64,000 bases of DNA, taken from NCBI GenBank assembly GCA_016648135.1, contig JADDOH010005162.1:1-64000 (forward strand), in the 5' to 3' direction. Each line of letters opens with the position of its first letter. Position 1 is the first letter of the stretch. The stretch is from Agrypnia vestita. Lineage: Eukaryota > Arthropoda > Insecta > Trichoptera > Phryganeidae. The position numbers were made by a program, and so were the translations under genes. The notes beneath the pieces are model-generated. The model worked only from the letters and a program-made list of their open reading frames with translations. It did not search any database and had not been told where the DNA came from. Positions 20,932 to 31,550 of this stretch are shown here, piece by piece.

Positions 20932-21467
20932 ATACAGGGTTATTTGGAAAACATTAATAACCTCGCAGGACTATATTCCTGCCTTGATTATGAGTCGAAA
21001 ATGTTCAAGCTATTATGATCTAATACCAATAGTTAAGGAGATATGCGACATCAAGGTTTGCATTTTTTTCAATATTTTTGACTTATTTTTTGTAAAACGT
21101 TGGACTATCATTACAGTAACTTATATGGAATACGAAAAATTAATTCTCTTTAATACAAGTCAAATAAAAAAATAAAAACCTTCGAACTCCAATTGGAAAA
21201 CATTCCGATTGGAATTTTTTCAGAGTTTTTATCATTTTATTTAACTTGTATTGAAACAAATGAATTTTTCGTATTCGATATGTGTTATTGTAATGGTCGT
21301 CCAACGTTTTACAGAAATATTGAAAAAAAAACGCAAACTTTGATGTCGCATAACGCATAACCATAACTATTGATATTAGGTCATGATAGCTTGAACATTT
21401 TCGACCCATAATTAAGGCAGAAATATAGTCCTGCGAGGTTATTAATGTTTTCCAAATAACCCTGTAT
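20932..21467. mobile_element. Fold-back MITE, family A, twin of 16451-16998
   Basis: Ends ATACAGGGTTATTTGGAAAA and TTTTCCAAATAACCCTGTAT, flanked by TA, starting 15 bp right of the 18399-20917 element. The central arms include CCAATTGGAAAACATTCCGA. Minus frames within it are chance. Confidence 0.9.
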
Positions 21468-21639
21468 AAATAATTGATTTTATTTGTTCTATATGTACAA
21501 GTTATTGTCATGAAAATGGATTCTGTGTAGGAGTGACATTTTGAATAATGATGGGTATCTGTAAGAATATCAGCATCAACGTTAAGGTAAACACAATATA
21601 ATATATTGTATGTTTAATTTTTTTTTCTTCCCATTGACT

Positions 21640-21865
21640 CTATTTCGGCAAGGTTAATCTTCATCTCAAATTATGCACTCTTCCCTGAACGAATTAATCC
21701 ATTATTGTAGGTCCTCCCGTGTGGGCGCCAGCTTCGCCTTATCATCCACGTAGAGTAAGGAATCGATTTCTTTAATCGCCTTTCTTGTTTGGCTTCTCCG
21801 ACTTATCCTATCTATATAAAGAGCGAACATGATCGACGACAGCGGGCATAGACCTTGTCAAACTT
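21640..21865 (-). pseudogene. LINE reverse transcriptase palm fragment
   Basis: On the minus strand the frame reads RQGLCPLSSIMFALYIDRIS, then KAIKEIDSLLYVDDKAKLA and PTREDLQ before a stop. This is the RQG-PLSP--F-LYID block and the YVDD catalytic box of a reverse transcriptase, with the expected spacing shortened. Surroundings give no further domains; a truncated relic. Confidence 0.75.
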
Positions 21866-22090
21866 TTATCATCAACTAATATCAAACACGTATTTATTCA
21901 CTTTTACATAACTACTCTATTTTATTCAATCCTTCTTGAACATGTTGATGCAGATGTTTCTCTGTTTCTTCGCATTCTGTGGTGGACAATTGTATTCCTT
22001 AATAATAAAAACATTTTTGTGTATTTACTTTTTTCCTATTAAATACGTATAATTAATATTTCATTTGAATGTTTTATATTATGTTTTAAA
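21866..22090. other. AT-rich spacer
   Basis: Nothing recognised on either strand. Confidence 0.4.
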
Positions 22091-22093
22091 CAT

Positions 22094-22474
22094 GCCCTTA
22101 CAAAGAAAAGTGTAGAAAAGCTCAAATGCACGCAACGATCCATGGAGAGATCCGCGCTTGGAGTAAGCCTAAAAGATAGAATTAGAAACGACGAAATTAG
22201 GCGCAGAACTAGAGTAATGGATATCATGGATCGTGTAGCGAAGCTAAAATGGCAATGAGCAGGACACGTTGCAAGACTGGATACTACAAGATGGCCTCCC
22301 AGAGTTCTGAAATGGAGACCTTGGGAAAATAAAAGAGCCATCGGAAGACAAAAGAGATGGGCCGATGATATTGTCGCTGTGGGGGGAAAGAAATGGCTAC
22401 AATTAGCCAACAACAGGGAAGAATGGAAAAATAAGGAAGAGGCCTATATCCAGCAGTGGAAAGACGAAGGCTGA
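22094..22474 (+). pseudogene. RTE-type LINE, RT C-terminus with one stop codon
   Basis: The plus strand reads continuously through KKSVEKLKCTQRSMERSALG, VSLKDRIRNDEIRRRTRV, AKLKWQ (stop at 22256-22258) AGHVARLDTTRWPPRVLKWR, KRWADDIVAVGGKKWLQLA and REEWKNKEEAYIQQW to a terminal stop at 22472. This is the RTE-clade C-terminal order: Q-AMER-LG, RIRN-EIR, KWQWAGHIAR, RW-DD, and final AY-QQW. Apart from the internal TGA it is nearly intact, so fairly young. A 60-bp piece of the same 3' end lies at 24545-24612. The minus frame 22039-22413 is a shadow. Confidence 0.85.
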
Positions 22475-22789
22475 TGAAGAAGAAGAAGAAGATGTTTTAT
22501 ATTACTCCCATGAATACCTGTATTATATGTAATTAAGATTTTGTATATGAAAATCATTGTTTGGCTTTAGTCCTTGTTTTATCTGATTATTATTAAAATC
22601 TGTAAACATCTTAATTTTAGCGCATCTATTTCTCATTTAAATGATTCGTATCGCTCTATTATGTTGATTTAGTATTTTTTATCTCCGTTACTCAAGTATA
22701 AATTATTGAAAAATCACAATTATTGATTTATAAATTATTATGGCTACTGGTTATTACCGTCAAAAATTACTGAACATTGGTTCGCGCTT
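22475..22789. other. AT-rich spacer after the LINE 3' end
   Basis: Begins with a GAAGAAGAAGAAG run, the simple tail usual for RTE elements, then unremarkable AT-rich sequence. Confidence 0.4.
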
Positions 22790-23030
22790 TTGCTAAGCCC
22801 TAGTGTATATTTATAGTATCTTTTTGGCGGTCTGCGGAGAGGCAGTGGTAACAAGATCGCTATCATTTTCCCCGCTGAGGTTCAAGCCCTATCTCCGGCC
22901 GTTTAATTTAGTTTTTTTAGCCGTGAATTCGAACAAAATTATGGATGTTACACGAAGTTACGGGACAGATAGACAGACGGAAGGACAGACAATGAAATTA
23001 TTATGTTTGATTATGACTATTTCTTGAGTT
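22790..23030 (+). mobile_element. tRNA-derived SINE, second family
   Basis: Same layout as 4205-4445: GGCAGTGGTAACAAGATCGC as A-box region, GGTTCAAGCCC as B box near 22879, GGCCGTTTAATTTAG, GCCGTGAATTCGAA, then the GACAGATAGACAGACGGAAG and AAATTATTATGTTTGATTAT tail. The 74-codon frame is incidental. Confidence 0.75.
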
Positions 23031-23355
23031 AATTTGTGTCTTATTCTTCCCGAGAATTTTGTTATTTTTTAAATTATCTTAGTTATGCATCAAAAGTGAT
23101 TTTTCGTTTGTTTGATTGAGGCAACTATACTCACTTATTTGTAATGTTTATTTATTTCAAATTTTGTAAAAACTATGTGTGAAAATATAACTTCCGGAAG
23201 GCCGCGCGGTCACCTCTGTCGCCCGTGACGTAATTGTGTCGAAATCAAGTAGTCTAATTTTAAGCAATATAATATAATAAAGCATTTTTTCACTGAACAT
23301 TTTTTTACAGGTTTAAAATAAATATATATATAAAGTAAATGCCATGTCAGCAACC
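23031..23355. other. AT-rich spacer
   Basis: One small GC-rich patch near 23192 (GGAAGGCCGCGCGGTCACC), otherwise AT-rich with no recognisable feature. Confidence 0.35.
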
Positions 23356-23359
23356 AGTT

Positions 23360-23700
23360 TGTTGGTTAGGTTGTCTTTCTCTGACATAGCCCTCCCCTTG
23401 TTATTTCCACTCATCTCTGTCGCGAGCTATTCTTCTCCATCCTTTTGGTAGGTCAACTTTCCATCAATTGATTTGACGTCCTTTTTGTCTTTTTCTATTT
23501 CTGGGATACCATTGCATTACATATTTCGTCCATTTTTCTCTGTTTGTTCTCATAATATGACCAGTCCAGTTCCATTTGAGTTTTTTTACTGTTTGTAAAA
23601 CATCGCTAAATTTTATCTTTTCCCTAATAGTAGTCGTCCACCTGTCACATAGCCTTATGTTTAGCGTACTCCGCTCCATGTTGCGTTGGCAAACTATAAG
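23360..23700 (-). pseudogene. RTE-type LINE, RT C-terminal fragment
   Basis: Minus-strand frame 23679-23464 encodes MERSTLNIRLCDRW, KIKFSDVLQTVKKLKWNWTG and HIMRTNREKWTKYVMQWYPR. After a frame change, VDLPKGWRRIARDRDEWK follows. The MER, K-KW-W-GHI-R and WYPR motifs are those of RTE elements, but it is distinct from the copy at 22094. Confidence 0.75.
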
Positions 23701-24179
23701 TTTTTGGTTGTTTTTGCATTACCTGCCTCCAAATAATCTTATATGAAAAAGAGATCAGATATACCCCCTGAGACGTCTCGAGTGAACACGGGCAATTAAG
23801 AAATCTAAAGCATCACCTTCAACGGGGGTCAAAGGTATCTATCTACTCCTGCAATTTTTTTTAAATAGAGGTGCGTACACGGAATAGGTTAAACGATCGT
23901 GCTATGAGAATAGAACTAACTTCATAACCACTTAACGGGTGTTTTTCAATATTTTTGAATACGCGACTCCTTTACAAGTAAAAAAATTCTGGTGACCCCT
24001 CAGGTCCAAAATAAAACTATGCCCGTGATTTAAAAAAACGTTTAAAAAAATTAAGTTACTTTCCAGAACCGGATTCTGAAGATGTCAATGGGTAAAGACT
24101 TAGAGTATATACAATCTATATAAATACAAGATTGTATATACTCTAAAGGTAAAGATGGGTAAATAAATTTTTTTTGGAC

Positions 24180-24425
24180 ATGTCAATACCACTGGCCGAT
24201 TTGTTATAGACGAAGATGAAAGAAAATGTTATAGATTTAGCTGTTGACGGCGTGCTTAAAATGGAATTCAATTTGCTAACGATTGACATCTCCTGGATGA
24301 AGAGAAGAATATCCAGAGCTGGCAAGAGAAGCTTTAAAATTATTAGTGCCATTCTCATGCACTGACGTTCTCTTCAATGGTTAATATAAAACTAAGAAGA
24401 GAAGTAGGTAATTAGAAAATTATTT
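24180..24425 (+). pseudogene. hAT transposase C-terminal (dimerisation) region
   Basis: Plus strand, with one frameshift, encodes VIDLAVDGVLKMEFN then EYPELAREALKLLVPFSC, TDVLFNG, a stop, and YKTKKRSR. In hAT transposases of the ZBED/SCAND3 type the C-terminus carries EYP-LS-KA-K-LLPF-STYLCE-GFS followed by K-K-RNR; this is a worn version of it. The 71-codon minus frame over the region is a shadow. Confidence 0.75.
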
Positions 24426-24544
24426 GATTGTTAACGTCTCAAAAATACAACCACTAACCAAAATTTATTAAAAAGTAAACAGGCTCAGCCTTCTCACTAA
24501 AATGTTGCTAAACTACTTTTAATGCAGTATATGACCTACAACAA

Positions 24545-24612
24545 TGAAGGAAGAGAAGGAAGAGGCCTATATCCAGCAGTGGAGAGACGAAGGCTGATGA
24601 AGAAAGAAGAAA
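24545..24612 (+). mobile_element. RTE LINE 3' tail fragment
   Basis: GAAGAGGCCTATATCCAGCA and GAGACGAAGGCTGATGAAGA repeat the terminal codons, stop and tail of the LINE ending at 22474. An extremely 5'-truncated insertion inside the hAT relic. Confidence 0.7.
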
Positions 24613-24677
24613 GAAAGATGACCTACAACCCTTGCTTTTTACTTTTACCTGGCTTGCGACCGCGACCCCCAGAGTAA

Positions 24678-25394
24678 AGCCATGTATTCACTAGGGGACA
24701 AATTATCTCTCAACATCACGCGCGGCATAGAGTCTACGCGTGACGTTGCAACGTCGCTCACTGTTCCGCGACGTCGCGCACAACATAGCGGGGCATTTCT
24801 ACGTGCCGCGGAAACGTTGCCATGCGCACGGTAGGTACTCGAGCGAGCTCACGGGGAAATCGGGCTGCGCGTCAGTATCACGTGGTATGTTTACAAGTGA
24901 ATGCGCATGCGCTGTATCTGTCAACTGACAACTCATCGCCGTACAATTTTGTGGGACACTTCAAACCGTGAATATAAGAATAAATGATGTGAGGGCCAAC
25001 AGCGTTCCTTAATATTGTCTTGCTTGGCTATGGAAGGCCCGATTATTTGTAATAAATTGTCAAAATCAGTTGTTGTCATTCGAGTGAAATTGTCAAAAGA
25101 TCCGTTAGACATTCGAAGATCGCATAGAATATCCATCCTTCTTTCTCTTTGCAGTAAATAATTTCGCACCTACCACCTTTTTCTCCTCTTACGTTTCGAT
25201 AAACTCGTTAAAATAAATAGATACGCAGCTGTAATCCTAACCTCATCGGCGACATTTCCGCGACAAGTGATATGCGAGTCCCGGTGTGTCCACGTCAAAT
25301 GACCGCGTCATTGTCCCCGAAACATGAGCGTAGATGTTGATGCGACATGCCGCGCGGAATGTTTCGCGATTTGTCCCCTAGTGAATACATGGCT
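24678..25394 (-). mobile_element. PIF/Harbinger-type element, internally deleted
   Basis: The left end AGCCATGTATTCACTAGGGG and the right end CCCCTAGTGAATACATGGCT are exact inverted copies continuing into GACAAAT; total length 717 bp. The minus-strand frame 25169-24933 encodes RERRMDILCDLRMSN, MTTTDFDNLLQIIGPSIAKQD, then loses register. The F--LL--IGP-I-K-DT block is the conserved segment at the start of Harbinger (HARBI1/DDE_Tnp_4) transposases. The catalytic part is absent. GC content is higher than in the flanking hAT relic, marking it as foreign to it. Confidence 0.8.
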
Positions 25395-25471
25395 CGACAC
25401 TTGACGACCCCCCTGAGAGTCGCCACCCACAGGTTGAAAAATACTGCATCAAGCCACTATTATTTAACTTC

Positions 25472-25747
25472 TTAATAATATGTCGTTGTCGTATAGAGGG
25501 GAAGGATTTGAAATGATTTACCCGTGTCCATGTTTACGTGAACATATTCTGATTTTAAAAAAGTCGTGATGCAAGTGTACCCGATGTTCGAAATGACAAA
25601 GTGAATTTTTTGTTCACAATAATGTTTAAAATTCACAAGTCCAAACTTCACAAACACACTTTCAGTTTTTTCAGGACACCGGCATAATTTGCACAAGGCT
25701 GCTTTTTGCTTAGACAACTCATTGTTTTTCCAGATAACATTGCACAC
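25472..25747 (-). pseudogene. Possible BED-finger/hAT N-terminal relic
   Basis: The 91-codon minus frame contains ESVFVKFGLVNFKHYCEQKI and later ISNIGYTCITTFLKSE. The FVKFGF--F...-QC-IC pattern of SCAND3/ZBED-type hAT proteins is only loosely recognisable and the zinc-binding cysteines are not clearly kept. It begins just outside the right end of the hAT relic, on the opposite strand to its transposase remnant, so it would belong to another copy. Confidence 0.3.
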
Positions 25748-27262
25748 TGTTTTACCTACGATACTTTCATGAAATTCAGTTACATTGATATTTGGCTAAA
25801 AATATTGCAGTCGAAAAGCAAATACATAATGTCTAAAATAATAGGTAAGTGATAATATTTAGTAATTATAAAATCATAATATTTAAGATTAATCACAAAT
25901 GCATTTTTCATAAATGAATACATACTAAAATTGTAAATATACGAGTATATACACCTACATATTTTCAGAAACTATCGATTTTTTCTAAGACACTGAAAAC
26001 GAATTCTTTGGCTGCGGCCTGTCGATTCATGCTTATATTTTCTTAATAACTGTAAAAATTAACTTTATTACTTTTTATATCAGAACAAAGGTTTTTTTAT
26101 GTTATTTAGACCCAAAAATTCATTTTGCAAACTTAACGTCGAAATGTAAATGTAACAATTGTTTACTTTTTTGGACTATAAATCTATACCAAAAATCAAG
26201 TTTTTTTATAAAAATACAAAAATTATTATATTCAGTATTTATTATGTTTGTATAGTTTATGTTTCGCGTGAACGTTTGATAATTATCTATGAATAAAATT
26301 CTCTTCGACTACATCTTGTCTATGGTTTACATTTTGTTCTTATATAACGCCTCTCAGATGTGAAAATGCGTGAATCTGAAAATTTATAAGTGTATTAACT
26401 TTTTTAATGCTTTTTTGATGCAATTCTATTTTATTTTGAAATCGGGACTCTCAACTATATCGAGGATACTCGAAAAGATCGGCTATGGATCCCATAATCT
26501 CCAATGTAGCCTTGATAGAAAATAGTTAATAGTTTTCTGTTAGTTATGATAAATTAATTTTATTTTAATTTAATGCATTTTATTTTAATGCATTTTAAAA
26601 TTGAAAGTCAAGAACGTTGCCTAAGACTAGACGAATGTTAATATTCAACACAATTAAAAAGAATTTATTTACATATATAAAAATATTACTTAGGTACCTA
26701 CGTACCTAATATTAAAAAAAAAACTTGGGTACGTTTATTTACGTAGGTATATAAAAACCAATTTAAAAAATCATATTACCTTACTACACGCTGCAAAAAA
26801 ACGTAAATCTGGATTTTCTTAAATGAATACAGAATTGTTGAAAAGTATATATAATAAACGATTTGATAGGTACCTTTCATACCATTAACTTTACTGAGAA
26901 TATTTATTTCTAACGTTAGCTCGCATGTTAAACTGTCAGTTGAGTTCAAAAGATATATAATACGAATATGCTAGTAAGTTATATGACACATTAATCGAAA
27001 AAATGATGAAAAACATTCAATATCTCAGTTTGAAGTTAATGTCAGATACTATTTATGCCACCATGGAACCTTGTTATTCCAGGGTGGCACAGCCTACATC
27101 GTGACGAAAGTTATTGTCGCGTGTAATTTGTTTTAAAACATATTTTCGATTTGCACCTTAGATTCTCGAAAACCTAATATTAAATCTCAATGGAATCGAA
27201 TTTATTTCAATTGAGAATTTCAAAAATTAAGGCAACACATCACCTAGTTTCCTGGACTGATC
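25748..27262. other. AT-rich sequence, no gene recognised
   Basis: 1.5 kb without a usable open frame on either strand. It contains a TAGGTACCTACGTACCTA run near 26692-26707 and T-rich tracts. No tRNA-like box or long inverted repeat noted. Confidence 0.4.
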
Positions 27263-27640
27263 GCAAGGTAAGTTATTCAGGGAATAATCCAAGACTATGG
27301 TCCCGTTGTTTGTACAATGTAAATAAGTATTTCACTATATAATTTAATGTCCTGTTAATTTAATCTAACTAAAATAATCGTAATCTAAATTAAACAAACC
27401 AAACCTAATAACCTAACCAAACCAAACCTAATAACCTAACCTAACCTTATGTATATATGCAGTGCATTTTTCGAAAATTTTAAGTGTAATATCTTATTTA
27501 ATACTAATAATTAATATTTTAAACGTAAATTATCTTTCATTTTGTTATTAGCACATTCAATAATATAGTGAAATAATCATTTTCGTTGCATATACAATGG
27601 GACCATTATCTTGGATTTAGCCTTATTCAGATATCGTGAT
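27263..27640. mobile_element. Fold-back MITE with telomere-like centre
   Basis: AATCCAAGACTATGGTCCCG at the left is mirrored by GGGACCATTATCTTGGATT at the right, as are TATTTCACTATAT and ATATAGTGAAATA. The loop contains several AACCTAACC and AACCTAATAACC units (27400-27448), resembling degenerate TTAGG repeats in the CCTAA orientation. Confidence 0.75.
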
Positions 27641-28204
27641 GTTAATTACACATAAAAACCAATCAATTTTAAAAATTAAATTCATCTTTAATCGTTGAAT
27701 GTCAGAAATAAACCTACAAATAATTTGTGTAGATAAAATAGAAGCAGTTGTTAACAAGGTAAAAATATTTTAAATGACATACCTACCTGAAAACTGTAAA
27801 CACACACACTTATGACAGGAATCTATTATATTAACACCAAAACTATTTAAAAATAATATCACCAATTTGTCAAACATTCTTATCACGGATATTTATAATA
27901 AAAACACAAAATTACGCGAATTGCACAACACGAAATAAACATGCGAAATTTATTAAAACGTCAGGTGCCCACGCGGTGAAACGCGAAGGAAATGCAGTTC
28001 TCTACATTACCATGTGTAGAAATAACAAAATAACATTTTTATGTTCTGTTCTGGGATGGTATAGGTATGTAATTAAAATAAATATCTATAGATGGTGCCG
28101 CGTGGTTATTTTTATTTCCCAAAGTGAAGGTCGAAGTGTTTTGAAAATTTTCTAATTGGATATTAAACTTGCCAACACAATACGACATAATTTAAGAATT
28201 AGCG
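27641..28204. other. AT-rich spacer
   Basis: No gene. A short GC-richer patch near 27962 (AGGTGCCCACGCGGTGAAACG) has no recognisable meaning. Confidence 0.35.
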
Positions 28205-28560
28205 ATTTTGAACTAACCAACTAACTAAATAACCATCACACCGTTTGCGCGCAAGGGTTGGTAGAGAGGATAGAACGCCATATTCTTCTATCTTGACACA
28301 CTACTTTTATTTCGGCCACATTCATACATCTTCTCAAACATTTTCTTCGGTTGTTGAGGCTTTTGCTAGGACCATCCTCCAAAAATTATAGTATCTGATC
28401 ATGCCAGGTCTTTCGTGGACGCCATTTATTCCTGTTGCATTCAACACTCGCCCCATATACTTTCTTAACCATCCTTTCCTCACTCATACGTTCTACATGA
28501 CCAAACCATCTCAGCACTCCTTTCTTTATTCTTTCTACCACACTACGGCCAGAATAACAT
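28205..28560 (-). pseudogene. LINE RT C-terminus, sister of 14640-14985
   Basis: The minus strand, over several shifts, gives WFGHVERMSEERMVKK, PRKTWHDQI-like residues, KMFEKMYECG and a stop region like the copy at 14640. About 350 bp align with that copy in the same orientation, including the 3' flank (CCATCACACCGTTTGCGCGC). The plus frame at 28401-28601 is a shadow. Confidence 0.75.
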
Positions 28561-29130
28561 TCACTTCGAATTCGCTTATTGGTCTTTGGTCGACAGAGTG
28601 AGGAAAAAAGGGTTGAAAAAAAAACGCGTCAAAAATCAATATTTTATTCGTGTTTTTTTTTCGTTTAAAAACAGTCTATTTTAAAACATAAACTGTAAAA
28701 AAATTAAGTGAACGATTTGAAAATAATTTTGATTAATTAAATTTACACTGTGTTAATAATACAATTATGCAAAGCCCAACAAAATGTAATTTTAAGAGAA
28801 ATTTTCATTAGTTTTGGTAATTTATTAATTAATTAAATAATTTAATTAGTGTCGTTTTAGAAACATGTATGTATTTACAATATATGGAACATTGAATTTA
28901 TATTATTAATTTGATACCTTTACATACGAAAATATGATACAAACTACAATATAAGCTATGAGAAAAGTGATCGTCGCAGCTGAATTTCGCTAGCATTGCA
29001 AGACGATCATCTTTATTATGAATAATGAACCTATAAAAGTTATATTATTATAAAAATTATTATAAAATATTATTATAAATATTATTATAAAAAGTATATA
29101 AATTAAAATTCTTTGTCCTAATCAATCATA
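28561..29130. other. AT-rich spacer
   Basis: Nothing recognised; 29036-29100 is a run of TTATTATAAAA-type repeats. Confidence 0.4.
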
Positions 29131-29335
29131 AGATATAGTAGCTGTACACCCGTGAAAAATCATGGGACATAATAATTGCAGGATTTTGAAGCTGAAAATT
29201 CATAAATAGAAATCCATTTGTTTTTTTTAAATTTACTTTATTCGCTTAAACATAAAACTAAATATAATATAAACATGTCAAGACCGTCTAATTTGCTGGG
29301 ACGACCCTTGCGTGTTACCTGGGCCGAGCGCTGAT

Positions 29336-29620
29336 ATCTTGTCATCATCATCGTCATCACTTTTGGCTCTACAACCCCTGGTAGGTCTTAGCCTCCTCAA
29401 GAGTCTTCCTCCACTCATCTCGGTATAGTGCCAGCTCTCTCCAGTTTAGAAGCTCCAAGGCAGAAATGTCTTTGAGGACGTTGTCGCTTCATCTTAATTT
29501 CGGCCTTCCTAGGCTTCTTCGCCCTATAGTTCAGCAGGGACTTTGGTAGGTACTTGATGCTCGGTCATTCTCTTCCCAGTTTTATAAATTTTGTGACGTT
29601 TAGCTCCTTAAACAGATCAT
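29336..29620 (-). pseudogene. LINE RT C-terminal fragment
   Basis: On the minus strand, MTEHQVPTKVLLNYRAKK-like residues and ELERAGT-like codons, then a TGGAGGAAGACTCTTGAGGA segment, match the copy at 17456-17690 in reverse orientation. It ends with a GATGATGACGATGATGATGA simple tail (29342-29362). Several stops and shifts. Confidence 0.55.
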
Positions 29621-29639
29621 AGAACTCATTGTTGTAACG

Positions 29640-29760
29640 TCTGTACCATAGATAATAATAAAGCGTGATTTCGTGTCACACTCTAATTATCTGAAGTTGT
29701 AATTCCAGCAAATTACGGACGTTATTTTTATATTTAGATTGCATATTTTTATATTTAGAT
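29640..29760. repeat. Dispersed repeat tail
   Basis: GTCACACTCTAATTATCTGA, TTCCAGCAAATTACGGACG and repeated TTTATATTTAGATTG. The same phrases occur at 35960-36030. Confidence 0.45.
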
Positions 29761-29784
29761 TGATATTGTAATGGTGCCTATCTG

Positions 29785-29928
29785 ATAACAATTTTTCGCA
29801 ATTCGACAGACAACTATCAGTACCTACTAGATAACAGTTATATCACAGTTACCAATCATCGATACAATCAGAAATAAATCTCAAATAACCTTTTGGCGTA
29901 ACCGGTGTAAATACCATCACTAGTCACT
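29785..29928 (-). mobile_element. Truncated hAT-type MITE (TAGTGATGGTA family)
   Basis: The right side AAATACCATCACTA at 29914-29927 is the complement of the TAGTGATGGTATTT end at 54390. CAATCATCGATACAATCAGA and CTCAAATAACC match its interior. The other end is eroded. Confidence 0.55.
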
Positions 29929-29939
29929 CTCTGTTAAAA

Positions 29940-30412
29940 AGTATTCTCTAAATGATATTATTCTGAATAAATTAAATACACATCGGGCCCTTTATGTAAG
30001 TAGCTAAGGTGAAATTTCTTCTGCCGACAAAAAAGTACATATAAACTAATGAAAAAAAAAAAGTTTTTATGTGGTACGTATCTATCTACGCACGTGACCT
30101 TGGCATCACTATATAATTAGTATTTCACACACGTGTATTTTAAAAAAAAAGAACAACATGTGTTCTGTTGAATAATATAATCATAACAAAAAAGCGTGGA
30201 ATTAATCTTTATACTTAAAACTTAACGTCTGTCTCTCCGGCTGTTTTCTATATTATTCTGCATTCTTTAAGCGACTTAAACCAAATTTTCTATACTTATT
30301 CTTAATGAAACAAGATGATACAATACAATAATATAATAATAATAAAATTGGGATAATATTGATTAAATTGTCATTAAATAAAAAGTAACCCATAAAAACC
30401 AAGTTTTTATTA
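29940..30412. other. AT-rich spacer
   Basis: No gene, box or repeat recognised apart from AT-rich simple sequence near 30325. Confidence 0.35.
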
Positions 30413-30793
30413 TACTCCCTTTCTCATTTACTAGTTGAAACATTTTTTTCGCTTAACCTACGCGTTGGGCTTCGGTCGGACGACGCTACGAAAGGGAGTA
30501 ATACAAAATTTCCAATCCAAAAAATCCAAAATTATACTATAATGAGGTTTCGCGTCTACCAGACGCGTTGAAATATTTTCATACAACTTAATAAGTTCAT
30601 TCAAAATTTGAGAAATCCAAAAATTTATTAATTTTTTTAACTAAAATTTGATAAGTCTTCTTGATCGTCGCCACGAGTCTGCTTGCAAAGTTTCAACTCG
30701 ATTGGATCACAGGAAAGGGGTTTAAAATGGATCCAAAGTTTTTTCGTCAGACAAGAAGACAGGCAGAAGCCACGAGTTATTATAAAGGGAGTA
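30413..30793. mobile_element. CTCCCTTT-ended repeat (family C), second copy
   Basis: Begins TACTCCCTTTCTCATTTA and ends TATAAAGGGAGTA, inverted copies. Interior shared with 14221 and 36370: GTCGCCACGAGTCTGCTTGC, TTTCAACTCGATTGGATCAC, GGATCCAAAGTTTTTTCGTC. A second internal AAAGGGAGTA near 30493 suggests a partial duplication. Confidence 0.7.
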
Positions 30794-30939
30794 AAAATGT
30801 AAATATATATTCATTTTTATAATAATGTATCTGATGAGAAATCAACAATTGATACGACTTTTGACATACTTATTATATTTCAAAAACCATCGACAAGAAA
30901 CAACAAAAACATCCTTCTTTCTTTGACGTGATAAACGCA

Positions 30940-31550
30940 TATATATAATACTCCTATATTGCTAATGCCCATAAGTGGAGGTGTCGCGGACTATGCGGGG
31001 CAGAAAATGCTACTTTTATCTCATCATTGTCACTTGACCTGTTGTGCGCAAGCGCCGTGACTCTCATTTATCCCATGTGGCGGCGCTGATTGGATGTCAA
31101 ATGTCAAAGCTTTTTGACAGCTCTCGTTTTATATATACGATTGTTTTGTTTTGTTTTGTGGATTAAGGGCTAATTTATTTTGAAAAATGGCTGATCGTTA
31201 TGGTGGTTAGAGTTCAGAGGAGTTCAAAAATGAATTGTGGTATAAGAATGCCAAAAGAAATGGGAAAAAAGTAGACAACTTAAAAGGTAAGCTATGTGTA
31301 ACTAAGTATTTGATAAAAAAATTTGATCGTTAATTTGTAATAAACAAATCAATAAAAATATTTGAATAAATGAACGTGATGCACTGACAGATATTACGCA
31401 CGTGGCACGCTCAGTCAATCAGCGCGCTCAATTCTCGGACATGCGCATAAGACTCGAAGTGACACCGGTGAGACAAACGTATATTTCTGTACTGTGGTGA
31501 TTTCGCCTATTTACAGACCCTGCCAGCAATATAGGAGTAGTGCATATATG
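30940..31550 (+). mobile_element. Small DNA transposon with 10-bp target duplication
   Basis: GATAAACGCA flanks both sides (30930-30939, 31551-31560). The ends share ACTCCTATATTGCT (30950) and its complement AGCAATATAGGAGT (31525-31538). The interior, unlike its surroundings, is GC-rich near both ends and carries a promoter-like region and a short exon (31187-31286). Duplication of 8-10 bp would suit a Mutator-, hAT- or P-type transposase; the superfamily is not determined. Confidence 0.6.
31187..31286 (+). pseudogene. Disrupted first exon inside the 30940-31550 element
   Basis: From ATG at 31187 the frame reads MADRYGG, a TAG stop (31208-31210), then SSEEFKNELWYKNAKRNGKK and VDNLKG, ending at a strong donor, AAAAG/GTAAGC (31286/31287). 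The ATG is preceded by TTTTGAAAA. Codon choice after the stop stays protein-like (charged, no further stops), so the stop is probably a later mutation. I do not recognise the family. Confidence 0.4.

Larger units (their letters stand above)
23938..25446 (+). mobile_element. hAT transposon relic with nested insertions
   Basis: The left end (GTGTTTTTCAATATTTTTGA, then CGCGACTCC) and the complement of the right end (CAGTATTTTTCAACCTGTGG, then TGGCGACTCTC) are diverged inverted copies of the common hAT end. Between them lie a degraded transposase C-terminus (24180-24425), an RTE LINE tail (24545-24612) and a Harbinger element (24678-25394). No clear 8-bp target duplication remains. Confidence 0.65.

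Noticed and set aside
21140..21511. 123-codon minus frame
   Set aside because: Falls within a fold-back MITE; the apparent protein is the translated arm.
22039..22413. 124-codon minus frame
   Set aside because: Antisense shadow of the RTE LINE C-terminus on the plus strand.
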